This document shows positions 7,017 through 14,710 of a DNA stretch of 20,848 bases, one piece after another (position 1 is the stretch's first letter; each line of letters starts with the position of its first letter). The DNA is from Candidatus Peregrinibacteria bacterium CG_4_9_14_0_2_um_filter_41_14 (GTDB lineage Bacteria; Patescibacteriota; Gracilibacteria; UBA1369; UM-FILTER-41-14), in NCBI GenBank assembly GCA_002788755.1, contig PFRW01000046.1:1-20848 (forward strand), in the 5' to 3' direction. Position numbers and translations under genes: made by a program. The notes under the pieces are model-generated. The model worked only from the letters and a program-made list of their open reading frames with translations. It was not told the origin of the DNA and ran no database searches.

Positions 7017-7562
7017 ATGTCAAGAATTGGGAAATTACCAATTGAATTACCAAGCGGTGTAACAGTTGAAATCACAGGAACAAACGTAAGTATTAAAGGA
7101 CCAAAAGGTGAACTTAGTCATAACCTTCCTGAAAGTATTTCAATCGAACAGATTGATAATGCTCTAGTATTGGTTCGTGTTGATGAATCAACAGAAGCTC
7201 GTTCTCTACATGGTCTAAGCCGAAGTTTAGTTGATAATATGGTAGTAGGCGTTAGTAAAGGGTTTGAAAAACAATTGGAACTAGTTGGAGTAGGTTATCG
7301 TGCCGCTCTACAAGGCAAAAAATTATCATTGAGCCTTGGTTATTCACATCCAGTTGTGTACAGTATCCCCGAAGGAATCGAAGTAACTCAAGATAAAGAC
7401 AAACAAAGTATTCTAACCGTTACCGGCATCGACAAACAAAAAGTTGGACAAGTAGCAGCGGAAATCAGAGAATATCGAAAACCGGAACCTTACAAAGGTA
7501 AAGGTATCCGTTACGTCGGCGAATATGTACGTCGTAAAGCTGGTAAAACTTCAAGCTCATAG
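7017..7562 (+). CDS. rplF: 50S ribosomal protein uL6
   Basis: uL6 lies by the GTPase-associated region of the 50S and has two copies of one fold. The N-terminus MSRIGKLPIELPSGV and the C-terminal signature EYRKPEPYKGKGIRYVGEYV (about residues 151-170) are clear. Its 181 aa matches the family. It ends in TAG, 30 bases before rplR. The leader contains TAACTAATTTACC. Confidence 0.97.
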   Translation: MSRIGKLPIELPSGVTVEITGTNVSIKGPKGELSHNLPESISIEQIDNALVLVRVDESTEARSLHGLSRSLVDNMVVGVSKGFEKQLELVGVGYRAALQGKKLSLSLGYSHPVVYSIPEGIEVTQDKDKQSILTVTGIDKQKVGQVAAEIREYRKPEPYKGKGIRYVGEYVRRKAGKTSSS

Positions 7563-7592
7563 AGCAAAACTATCAACTAACTACTAAATAGC

Positions 7593-7934
7593 ATGACTGC
7601 AATTAAAGCTCAAAAACGGATAAATCGAAAACGTAGAATTCGTAGTCGGATACATGGAACAGCAGTACGTCCACGTCTAGTTGTTTATCGTTCTAATCGC
7701 AATCTATCTGTACAGTTAATTGATGACGACAAAGGTGTTACTCTCGTTTCTGCGTCAAATATGAAAGCAAAAGAAAACAATGTCGAAGCTGCTAAAGTTG
7801 TCGGCACCGAAGTTGCTAAAAAGGCTCTAGAAAAGAAAATCACAACTTGTGTTTTCGATCGAAATGGGTACAACTATCACGGTAAAGTTAAAGCCTTGGC
7901 AGATGCTGCTCGTGAAAACGGACTTCAATTCTAA
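7593..7934 (+). CDS. rplR: 50S ribosomal protein uL18
   Basis: uL18 brings 5S rRNA to the central protuberance together with uL5. RIHGTAVRPRLVVYRSNRNL lies near residues 19-38. FDRNGYNYHGKVKALADAAR at about 89-108 is the 5S-binding C-terminal signature. It has 113 residues, slightly short of the typical 117-120. The leader holds two overlapping AACTA copies (CAACTAACTACTAA), the last ending 9 bases before ATG. Confidence 0.96.
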   Translation: MTAIKAQKRINRKRRIRSRIHGTAVRPRLVVYRSNRNLSVQLIDDDKGVTLVSASNMKAKENNVEAAKVVGTEVAKKALEKKITTCVFDRNGYNYHGKVKALADAARENGLQF

Positions 7935-7963
7935 TTACTACCTCTAATAACTAAACAGTACTT

Positions 7964-8545
7964 ATGGCTAATCCCCACTCAAAAGGAAAAAATCGTGCAA
8001 CTAAAGCAAAAGAGTTTGAAGAAACGGTAATTCAAATCGATCGTGTTACTCGTGTAGTAAAAGGTGGTCGTCGTCTTCGTTTCCGTGCAACTGTTGTAAT
8101 TGGAAATCGTAAAGGTGATGTTGGATTGGGTCTTGGTAAATCAACTGAAGTAACAGGAGCCATCCAAAAAGCTGTTTCAAAAGCCAAACGTAACATGATT
8201 ACAGTCCCTCTCGATGGCGAAACAATACCACATGACATCAATATTAAATTCAAGAGTTCAAAGATTTTAATTATCCCTGCTGGACCAGGTACTGGTATTA
8301 TTGCCGGTGGATCTGTTCGTAAAGTATTGGAACTTGCCGGTATTAAAAATATTCTAAGTAAATCCCTAGGGTCATCAAATCGTGTCAATAATGCTAAAGC
8401 AACAATAGAGGCTCTCAAGGCATTATATCCAAATGACAGAATGAAGAAGCTGGCAGCTAGTAAGCAAGTGACTCCAGCTGCCACAACAGCTGCAAAGGCA
8501 GAAGACAAGAAAGAAGAAAAGGCCGCTGAAGCGGCTGGTAAATAA
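7964..8545 (+). CDS. rpsE: 30S ribosomal protein uS5
   Basis: uS5 is at the mRNA entry site and affects decoding fidelity. The N-terminal dsRNA-binding fold has GGRRLRFRATVVIGNRKGDV at about residues 31-50. The C-terminal half has PAGPGTGIIAGGSVRKVLEL. At 193 aa it exceeds the usual 165 or so through an Ala/Lys/Glu-rich tail from about residue 167, ending KAAEAAGK. The last 27 bases match the end of rplQ at 25 positions. GCCGC (8522-8526) and GCGGC (8531-8535) flank a TGAA loop just before the stop. In most bacteria rpmD would follow; here rplO does. Confidence 0.96.
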   Translation: MANPHSKGKNRATKAKEFEETVIQIDRVTRVVKGGRRLRFRATVVIGNRKGDVGLGLGKSTEVTGAIQKAVSKAKRNMITVPLDGETIPHDINIKFKSSKILIIPAGPGTGIIAGGSVRKVLELAGIKNILSKSLGSSNRVNNAKATIEALKALYPNDRMKKLAASKQVTPAATTAAKAEDKKEEKAAEAAGK

Positions 8546-8570
8546 TTCTAAGAACTAATATTTTTCAATC

Positions 8571-9077
8571 ATGCAACAACATACAATTAAGCCGGCTGAA
8601 TCTCAGACCAAAAAACGCACACGTGTTGGTCGTGGTAATGCTGCCGGAAAAGGCACATACTGTGGACGTGGTGTCAAAGGTCAAAGTGCCCGTAGTGGTG
8701 GTAAACGTCGACCCGGATTTGAAGGTGGTCAAACTCCCCTTATCCGTCTTATGCCTAAACTACCTGGTTTTAGACATCCTCATGTAGAACAAAAAACTCA
8801 CCAACCAATCAATCTTTCTGATTTAGAAGCAAATTTTGACAATGGTGAAGCAGTTACTAAAATTGAATTAAAAGCTAAAGGATTAATTACATCTCTCAAA
8901 CGTCCAATCAAACTGTTAGGTAAAGGTACAATTAGTAAGAAGCTAACCATCACCGTAACAGCAGCCTCAGCTTCAGCTATCGCCGCTATTGAAGCAATTG
9001 GCGGGCAACTAATTTTACCTCCAGTAGTAGAAAAAGTACGCAAAAGAGACAAAAAACTCACAAAAATGGGCAAATAA
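8571..9077 (+). CDS. rplO: 50S ribosomal protein uL15
   Basis: uL15 is a late-assembly 50S protein with a long glycine-rich N-terminal arm reaching into 23S rRNA. KKRTRVGRGNAAGKGTYCGR and GFEGGQTPLIRLMPKLPGF are the arm signatures, within residues 14-67. The globular C-terminal domain ends LILPPVVEKVRKRDKKLTKM. It is 168 residues, above the common 145-150, mostly through the C-terminal end. It directly follows rpsE because rpmD is absent, a general CPR trait. Confidence 0.96.
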   Translation: MQQHTIKPAESQTKKRTRVGRGNAAGKGTYCGRGVKGQSARSGGKRRPGFEGGQTPLIRLMPKLPGFRHPHVEQKTHQPINLSDLEANFDNGEAVTKIELKAKGLITSLKRPIKLLGKGTISKKLTITVTAASASAIAAIEAIGGQLILPPVVEKVRKRDKKLTKMGK

Positions 9078-9098
9078 ATCAACTACTAACCAAAACAA

Positions 9099-10388
9099 AT
9101 GAATTTCATTAAACAGATTTGGAACTCAAAAGACCTACGTAAGAAAATCCTGTTTACCGTTGGAGTTCTTGTTTTTTATCGTATTCTGACCCAAATCTCT
9201 CTACCTGGAGTGAATTTGGTTAATCTTCAGAAAATTTTTGAAGCCAATCAATTCCTCAGTTTATTTAGTGTTTTAACCGGTGGTAGTGCCGAAAACTTTT
9301 CAATCATCTTAATGGGGCTTTCTCCTTATATTAATGCCTCAATTATCATTCAGTTACTTACTGTTATCGTTCCTAAATTTGAAAGTCTTTCTAAAGAAGG
9401 TGACCAAGGACGTCGTACACTTAACAGTTACACACGTTGGTTAACACTTCCTTTAGCATTCCTTCAGTCATATGGAATGATTGTTTTATTAAACTCACAA
9501 TCACAATTGCCAATTATTGAGAATCTTGGCGATCCAATGGTTATTCTACCAATTATGTTAACCGTAACAGCTGGTACAGTCCTATTGATGTGGCTTGGTG
9601 AACTAGTAACAGAAATCGGAATCGGTAATGGAACATCTATTATTATCTTGGCCGGTATTATCGCTTCCCTCCCGGCTCAAATAGCTCAAAGTTTAGCACT
9701 TTCTACCTCAAACTCCGAACAGCTAATCCCATTGTTAATTATGTTTTTAGTAACTTTGGGGCTAACAATATTAGCCATCTTAATTACAGAAGGTGTTCGT
9801 AAAATACCAATTACATACGCTAGTCGTGGTGCCAAAGGTCAAATGTCAAATCTACCTTTACGGATCAACCAAGCAGGCATGATCCCAATTATCTTTGCAG
9901 TCTCAGTTGTCGCTTTTCCAACAATCTTGGCTCAATTAGCACAACAATCAACTAATCCAACCCTACTGGCAATTTCCGAATTCATTGTTTCTAACCTATC
10001 CGTTAATAGTCCTGCTTATCTAACGATTTACTTCGTTCTAATTTTAGCTTTCACCTTCTTCTACGTCAGCATTACCTTTAAGCCTGAAGAAGTCGCTGAA
10101 AACATTCAAAAGCGTGGTGGTTATGTACCTGGAATTCGACCAGGACAACCAACTGCTGAATTTTTACACAAAGTTTCCAATCGTCTTAACTTATTTGGTG
10201 GGTTCTTCCTAGCTTTGATTGCAATTCTGCCTGTCCTCATTCAAAACACATTCACAAGCTTAAACCTAGGCTCTGCACCCATTTTAATCAGCGGTGCCGG
10301 ACTTATTATCATCACTGGCGTAACTCTAGACTTACTACGCCAAATCAACGCTCAAATGATAATGCACGACTACAATAAATTGATCTAA
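9099..10388 (+). CDS. secY: protein translocase subunit SecY
   Basis: SecY is the channel of the SecYEG translocon in the cytoplasmic membrane. About ten hydrophobic segments can be seen, beginning with one near residues 15-33. The motif GLSPYINASIIIQLL marks TM2. The cytosolic loop KRGGYVPGIRPGQPTAEFL includes R347, the arginine conserved for SecA-driven transport. Its 429 aa length is normal. As in most bacteria it lies within the r-protein cluster, after rplO, and is co-transcribed with adk and map. The leader is CAACTACTAACC with no Shine-Dalgarno sequence. Confidence 0.97.
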   Translation: MNFIKQIWNSKDLRKKILFTVGVLVFYRILTQISLPGVNLVNLQKIFEANQFLSLFSVLTGGSAENFSIILMGLSPYINASIIIQLLTVIVPKFESLSKEGDQGRRTLNSYTRWLTLPLAFLQSYGMIVLLNSQSQLPIIENLGDPMVILPIMLTVTAGTVLLMWLGELVTEIGIGNGTSIIILAGIIASLPAQIAQSLALSTSNSEQLIPLLIMFLVTLGLTILAILITEGVRKIPITYASRGAKGQMSNLPLRINQAGMIPIIFAVSVVAFPTILAQLAQQSTNPTLLAISEFIVSNLSVNSPAYLTIYFVLILAFTFFYVSITFKPEEVAENIQKRGGYVPGIRPGQPTAEFLHKVSNRLNLFGGFFLALIAILPVLIQNTFTSLNLGSAPILISGAGLIIITGVTLDLLRQINAQMIMHDYNKLI

Positions 10389-10395
10389 GCTCATC

Positions 10396-10956
10396 ATGGA
10401 CTATTTTTTCTTTGGTATCCAAGGATCCGGCAAAGGCACCCAAACTAAACTTCTTGGGCAAAATTACAATATTCCGGTTTTTGAAACAGGCCATGAATTA
10501 AGAACAATGGCCATGCAAGACACAGAACTTGGCCGAAGAGTTAAACAAACAATCGAAGGTGGCGATCTCGTTACCAACGAAATTGTTATGGAAATCGTCG
10601 AAGCATTTATAAGTACCAACGAAGACGCCAAGCACCTTATTTTTGACGGTATCCCAAGAAACAAAGACCAACAAGCAATGTTACATCAGCTACTAGAAAA
10701 CCATGGCAGAGATTACTCGGCAGTCTTAATCACACTCACAAAACCGGAAGCAATGACTCGCCTACTCAAAAGAGCAGAAATAGAAGGTCGTGCCGATGAT
10801 ACAGAAGAAGGTATCGAAAAAAGAATTAACATTTTCTTTGAGCAAACAGAACCACTCTTAAGTCACTACCGTCAAAATCATCAACTTATCGAAATTAAAG
10901 GTGACCAAACAGTCGAAGCAGTTTATACTGAAGAAGTTGCAAAACTAGATCTCTAA
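10396..10956 (+). CDS. adk: adenylate kinase, short-LID form
   Basis: Adenylate kinase interconverts ATP + AMP and 2 ADP in the cytosol. The P-loop is GIQGSGKGT at residues 7-15; most family members have GPPGAGKGT, so the Q and S are unusual. FDGIPRN (83-89) replaces the usual DGFPR. The LID region at about residues 122-135 is short (RAEIEGRADD), has no zinc-binding cysteines, and retains the Arg and Asp residues. At 186 aa it is a short-form kinase, compared with about 214 for the long form. It lies between secY and map, a common context, and ends in tandem stops. A related nucleoside monophosphate kinase specificity cannot be excluded, but the neighbourhood favours Adk. Confidence 0.9.
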   Translation: MDYFFFGIQGSGKGTQTKLLGQNYNIPVFETGHELRTMAMQDTELGRRVKQTIEGGDLVTNEIVMEIVEAFISTNEDAKHLIFDGIPRNKDQQAMLHQLLENHGRDYSAVLITLTKPEAMTRLLKRAEIEGRADDTEEGIEKRINIFFEQTEPLLSHYRQNHQLIEIKGDQTVEAVYTEEVAKLDL

Positions 10957-10965
10957 TAATTTGTA

Positions 10966-11730
10966 ATGATTAACATCAAAACTCCTGCCGAAATTGACGC
11001 AATGCGCACCGGTGGAGCAATTTTAGCCAACATTCTTGAGGAAATTAAAGCATATACACAAGCAGGCATGACTACCCACCGCCTTAACGAATATGCCGAA
11101 ACCTTATTTGCAAAATACAGTGTAATCCCCTCCTTTAAAGGCTACCAAGGATTTCCCGCCGCCATTTGCACAGCAATCAACGATGAAGTCGTACACGGTA
11201 TCCCAAACAACGCTGCTATTAAGACCGGAGACATTATTGGTGTCGATGCCGGCGTCTTTTATAAAAACCTTCATACAGACTCAGCAATCACATTTGCCGT
11301 TGGTTCAGTTAGTCCAATTGCCCAAATGCTCATAAACGAAACTACCAACGCCCTGTGGGCAGGTATAAATATGGTTAAACCGGGTAATCAAATTGGTGAC
11401 GTTAGCTATGCTATCTATAACCATCTCAAAAAACACAATATTACTGTTATCCCCGAACTAATTGGCCACGGTGTCGGACACAAGCTTCATGAAGAACCAC
11501 AAGTCCCTAATATTGGTAAGCAGCATTCCGGTCCAACTCTTAAACCCGGCATGACTTTTGCTATCGAACCAATCACCTGTTTGGGTAAACGCAATATCGA
11601 AACATTAAGTGATAAATGGACAATCGTCACCAAGGATGGGTCGCTTGCTTGTCAGCAGGAACACACTGTTTTGGTTACTACAACAGGCGTAGAAGTTCTT
11701 ACCGAAAAAAAAGCCTTTACAAACTCTTAA
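10966..11730 (+). CDS. map: type I methionine aminopeptidase
   Basis: Map removes the initiator methionine from nascent proteins. All expected residues are visible: H78 (substrate contact), and metal ligands D94, D105, H168, E201 and E232, with H175 in the HGVGHKLHEEP motif (168-178). No N-terminal zinc-finger extension is present, so it is the short bacterial type Ia form (254 aa). It follows adk by nine bases, the usual order in Firmicutes-like spc operons. It is probably the last gene before the infA promoter. Confidence 0.96.
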   Translation: MINIKTPAEIDAMRTGGAILANILEEIKAYTQAGMTTHRLNEYAETLFAKYSVIPSFKGYQGFPAAICTAINDEVVHGIPNNAAIKTGDIIGVDAGVFYKNLHTDSAITFAVGSVSPIAQMLINETTNALWAGINMVKPGNQIGDVSYAIYNHLKKHNITVIPELIGHGVGHKLHEEPQVPNIGKQHSGPTLKPGMTFAIEPITCLGKRNIETLSDKWTIVTKDGSLACQQEHTVLVTTTGVEVLTEKKAFTNS

Positions 11731-11749
11731 AGTTTCACTAAATTTCCCC

Positions 11750-11778
11750 TTGCATTAGTCAAGTCCTTTCGCTAAAAT
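11750..11778 (+). promoter_or_regulatory. sigma-70-like promoter upstream of infA
   Basis: TTGCAT (11750-11755) and TAAAAT (11773-11778) are separated by exactly 17 bases. The predicted start near 11785 would leave a leader of about 48 bases before infA. The 102-base map-infA gap is the longest after the rpsJ-rplC spacer. The -10 context GCTAAAAT recurs before the ATPase gene. It probably drives infA to rpsI or trmD, the alpha-operon part. Confidence 0.55.
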
Positions 11779-11832
11779 TCCATAGCTTTTACCCACAAAC
11801 AGGGCTTTAAGCAGCACTTAATCAAAATTTGG

Positions 11833-12090
11833 ATGGCGAAGGAACAAGCAATTGAAATGGAAGGAGTCATCGTTGAAACGCTTCCCAATGCCGAATTCAT
11901 TGTCCAAGTCATCTCTGGTGAAGAAGGTGAAAAGATCAATTTTGATGACCCGGAAGCACATCGTGTACGGGCTAGAATCTCTGGAAAAATGAGAATGAAC
12001 TACATCAAAATCAGTCCAGGTGACCGTGTAACCGTTGAAGTGTCCCCTTACGACACAACGCGCGGACGCATTACCTACCGTAATAAATAA
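11833..12090 (+). CDS. infA: translation initiation factor IF-1, with an internal insertion
   Basis: IF1 blocks the A site during initiation and stabilises IF2. The OB-fold core is clear: GVIVETLPNAEFIVQV near residues 11-26, then ISGKMRMNYIKISPGDRVTV at 49-68, ending YDTTRGRITYR. It has 85 aa where 71-75 is usual; the excess is an acidic stretch at about residues 28-44 (SGEEGEKINFDDPEAHR) between early strands. The reading frame is intact through it. The start is set by the family N-terminus (MAKEQAIEMEG). It is the first gene after the predicted promoter. The two bases before ATG are GG, the only such case here. Confidence 0.94.
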   Translation: MAKEQAIEMEGVIVETLPNAEFIVQVISGEEGEKINFDDPEAHRVRARISGKMRMNYIKISPGDRVTVEVSPYDTTRGRITYRNK

Positions 12091-12101
12091 CATATACTTT
12101 C

Positions 12102-12215
12102 ATGAAAGTAAGACCATCTGTCAGAAAAATGTGCGAAAAATGTAAACATATTAAGCGTAAAGGCGTTAATCGTGTTATTTGTGAAAACCCTCGTCATAAA
12201 CAACGACAAGGCTAA
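12102..12215 (+). CDS. rpmJ: 50S ribosomal protein bL36, zinc-binding type
   Basis: bL36 is a 37-residue zinc-ribbon protein of the 50S. The sequence begins MKVRPSVRKMCEKCKHIKRK and ends NPRHKQRQG. The zinc ligands are C11, C14, C27 and H32, as in the C+ type. It lies between infA and rpsM in the standard order, 11 bases after the infA stop. The gene is short, but its motif and position leave little doubt. Confidence 0.95.
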   Translation: MKVRPSVRKMCEKCKHIKRKGVNRVICENPRHKQRQG

Positions 12216-12231
12216 TTTTTTTAATTATAAT
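12203..12231 (+). promoter_or_regulatory. possible weak promoter before rpsM
   Basis: A perfect TATAAT (12226-12231) lies 17 bases after ACGACA (12203-12208), which matches the -35 consensus at four positions. The predicted start is only about 8 bases before the rpsM GTG, which would give an almost leaderless transcript. The region is very AT-rich, so a chance TATAAT is plausible. Confidence 0.2.
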
Positions 12232-12245
12232 TTAAGTTTACCACT

Positions 12246-12623
12246 GTGGCTCGTATAGTAGGCGTAACATTACCGGACGAAAAAAGAATTGTGATTGCTC
12301 TCACCTATATTTATGGTATTGGCAATAGTGTAAGTAAAGAACTTCTTACAAAGTTAAATATTGATTTTAATAAAAGAACTAAAGAACTTACCGAAAGCGA
12401 ATTAAACGAATTACAAGCAGAAATCGCAAAAATCACCACTGAAGGTGACTTACAACGTAAGCATTCAATGGATATTAAGCGTTTACAAGAAATCGGATCT
12501 TACCGTGGCGTCCGTCACCGAAAACGTTTGCCCGTACGTGGTCAACGCACTCAATGTAATGCTCGTACACGTAAAGGACACAAACGTCTGACTGTTGCCG
12601 GTAAAAAGAAGGCAACTAAATAA
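12246..12623 (+). CDS. rpsM: 30S ribosomal protein uS13
   Basis: uS13 is in the 30S head, contacting the P-site tRNA and the 50S via bridge B1. MARIVGVTLPDEKRIVIALTYI at the start and SYRGVRHRKRLPVRGQRTQ (residues 82-100) are family signatures. The start codon is GTG; the conserved N-terminus begins there and no in-frame ATG fits. Its 125 aa is slightly longer than usual (118-121). It ends with TAA TAA. Confidence 0.97.
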   Translation: MARIVGVTLPDEKRIVIALTYIYGIGNSVSKELLTKLNIDFNKRTKELTESELNELQAEIAKITTEGDLQRKHSMDIKRLQEIGSYRGVRHRKRLPVRGQRTQCNARTRKGHKRLTVAGKKKATK

Positions 12624-12651
12624 TAACTGCTAATTAACTTATCTCTACTTT

Positions 12652-13020
12652 ATGGCTAAAGCAAAAAAACGTAGCATCAGTCTCGGAAAAGCGTTCATTC
12701 AATCTACTTTCAATAATACCATTATTACGCTTACAGATATGGACGGTGGTGTTATCTCTTGGAGTAGTTCAGGTTCATGTGGTTTTAAAGGAGCTCGTAA
12801 ATCAACTCCCTACGCAGCTCAAACTGCATCAGAAAGTGCAGTCAGCAAAGCAAAGAATTCCGGACTAGAAAAAGTACATGTGTTTATTAAAGGAATTGGC
12901 CCAGGTCGCGAACAAGCAATTCGTGGTCTCCAAGCTGGAGGCGTCAACGTTGAATCAATTACCGATATTACTCCAGTTCCGCATAACGGTTGCCGTCCCC
13001 GTAAAAAACGACGCGTATAA
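12652..13020 (+). CDS. rpsK: 30S ribosomal protein uS11
   Basis: uS11 is on the 30S platform near the mRNA exit. Signatures are FIQSTFNNTIITLTDMDGGV, SSGSCGFKGARKSTPYAAQ and the C-terminal NGCRPRKKRRV. Its 122 residues are typical. It ends with three in-frame TAA codons. The leader repeats the 12-mer ATAACTGCTAAT (12623-12634) also found before rplB. Confidence 0.97.
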   Translation: MAKAKKRSISLGKAFIQSTFNNTIITLTDMDGGVISWSSSGSCGFKGARKSTPYAAQTASESAVSKAKNSGLEKVHVFIKGIGPGREQAIRGLQAGGVNVESITDITPVPHNGCRPRKKRRV

Positions 13021-13051
13021 TAATAATTTGAACTTACTAACCCGCTAACTT

Positions 13052-13669
13052 ATGTCACGATATCGAGGTCCCATCGTTAGAAAATCTCGTCGTTATGGAG
13101 AAATTCTTTTTGGCAACGGACAAAGCAAAACCAACGCATTCAACAAGCGTAAATATCCACCCGGACAACATGGACGTAATAGTTTCCGTAAACTTTCTGA
13201 ATACGGTAAGCAATTAACAGAAAAGCAAAAGGCACGTTTCATGTATGGTCTAACTGAAAAATCATTCCGTCGTTGCTATAAAGAAGCAGATCGTGCCGAA
13301 GGAATTACAGGTGACAACCTACTAATCGCTTTGGAACTTCGTTTAGATAACGTAGTTTACCGCGCCGGTTTTGCAAATAGCCGTCGTCAAGCACGTCAAA
13401 TGGTTAGTCATGGTCTTGTTAAACTTAATGATCGTCGTGTTACTATACCTTCAATCAAAGTAAGTATTGGTGACGCATTTGAAATTCGCGCTAAGAATCA
13501 AAAAAGCCCAATGTTTGAAGAAGTTAAATTAACTAAAAAACCTACAAATCCTAAATGGATGGAAGTAGACTACAAAAAACTAAGTGGTAAAATCGCTGCT
13601 CTTCCAGATAAAGACGATGTCGAGCAAATGATTCAAAGCCAATTGATCGTTGAGTTCTACTCAAAATAA
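13052..13669 (+). CDS. rpsD: 30S ribosomal protein uS4
   Basis: uS4 is a primary assembly protein of the 30S body; in E. coli it also represses the alpha operon. The N-terminus MSRYRGPIVRKSRRYGEILF carries no zinc cysteines, so it is the C- type. The S4 RNA-binding domain spans about residues 93-155, including LRLDNVVYRAGFANSRRQAR. Its 205 aa is standard. The stop is TAA followed by in-frame TAG. Confidence 0.97.
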   Translation: MSRYRGPIVRKSRRYGEILFGNGQSKTNAFNKRKYPPGQHGRNSFRKLSEYGKQLTEKQKARFMYGLTEKSFRRCYKEADRAEGITGDNLLIALELRLDNVVYRAGFANSRRQARQMVSHGLVKLNDRRVTIPSIKVSIGDAFEIRAKNQKSPMFEEVKLTKKPTNPKWMEVDYKKLSGKIAALPDKDDVEQMIQSQLIVEFYSK

Positions 13670-13709
13670 TAGTTCGGTACGCCTCTACAAATTCTAACTA
13701 CACCTCCCT

Positions 13710-14681
13710 ATGCATCAAATTCAGGCAGAAATCGGTATTCCAAAAATCAAGACCGAGCAAGGCGATGAAAATACAATTATTTTCACGGTGAGTCCGCTTC
13801 CGCCTGGGTATGGGACGACAGTGGGGAACGCATTTCGTCGCGTTCTTTTGTCTTCACTTCCAGGGGCAGCAGTTACAGGTATTAAAGTAAAAGGATTAAA
13901 CTACGAATACTCAACAATCGAAGGAGCCAAAGAAACAGTATTAGATATCCTCTTAAACCTTAAAGACTTACGAATTACTAAAAAAAGCAGTGAACCTTCT
14001 ATGTTAGACCTTAAAATAACTGGAGGCAAAGTAACGGCTAAAGACATTAAGACTAGCTCTGATGTTGAAATTTTAAACTCAGATTTATACATCACAACTT
14101 TAGAAGATAAATCAAAGTTGGAAATTCAAATTCGTGTTGAAAAAGGTGTTGGTTACGTACCAGCTCGTCAAAAGAAAGAAGAAGAAAATATCGCCGACAT
14201 TATCTGGACAGATGCCTTCTTTTCACCGGTAAAGAAAGTTCGCTACGATGTTGAAGCAACTCGTATTGGCGAAATGACCAACTTGGACAAATTAACATTA
14301 GAAATTCAAACAGACGGTTCAATTACTCCGGAAGACGCCCTACGTTTTGCATCAAACATCCTAAAGTCTTATTTCAATCTATTTAACGAAGAAGGACTAT
14401 CTATCGAACCTGAGTTCATGAGCGACCTTGCGACTATTGCCCAAAAGCAAAAAGAAGAAGACGCTAAGAAGCCAACACAAGAGGCTTACACTCCAATCGA
14501 AATCCTAGGATTATCCCCTCGAACCCTAAACGCTTTGATCAATGGCGAGATCGGTTCAATCGAACAATTGACAAAATGTACAGAAAGTAAATTGACAAAT
14601 CTCCGCGGCTTCGGTAAAAAGGCTCTAACAGAAGTTAGATCTGCACTAGGTGAAAGAAGTTTAGACCTATCAGAAGAATAA
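13710..14681 (+). CDS. rpoA: DNA-directed RNA polymerase subunit alpha
   Basis: The alpha subunit dimerises to nucleate RNA polymerase assembly. The N-terminal domain has GYGTTVGNAFRRVLLSSLPG near residues 34-53. A charged linker (about 245-256) leads to the C-terminal domain. There R271 and N274 correspond to E. coli R265 and N268, the UP-element contacts; G302 and K304 are kept while A305 replaces Ser299. DNA-binding therefore looks retained. The length, 323 aa, is typical. The leader contains CACCTCC, a copy rather than a complement of the usual 16S anti-Shine-Dalgarno sequence, at 13701-13707. Confidence 0.98.
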   Translation: MHQIQAEIGIPKIKTEQGDENTIIFTVSPLPPGYGTTVGNAFRRVLLSSLPGAAVTGIKVKGLNYEYSTIEGAKETVLDILLNLKDLRITKKSSEPSMLDLKITGGKVTAKDIKTSSDVEILNSDLYITTLEDKSKLEIQIRVEKGVGYVPARQKKEEENIADIIWTDAFFSPVKKVRYDVEATRIGEMTNLDKLTLEIQTDGSITPEDALRFASNILKSYFNLFNEEGLSIEPEFMSDLATIAQKQKEEDAKKPTQEAYTPIEILGLSPRTLNALINGEIGSIEQLTKCTESKLTNLRGFGKKALTEVRSALGERSLDLSEE

Positions 14682-14710
14682 TCACTAAATTACAATAACC
14701 ATTTCTTAAA

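Noticed and set aside
8032..8508. 158-codon antisense frame opposite rpsE
   Set aside because: It is fully antisense to a conserved gene and its composition reflects the complement of Lys/Arg/Gly codons; no leader or motif.
11721..11735. AAACT/AGTTT hairpin at the end of map
   Set aside because: The stem is 5 AT-rich pairs with no following T-run; a terminator between map and infA is not supported.
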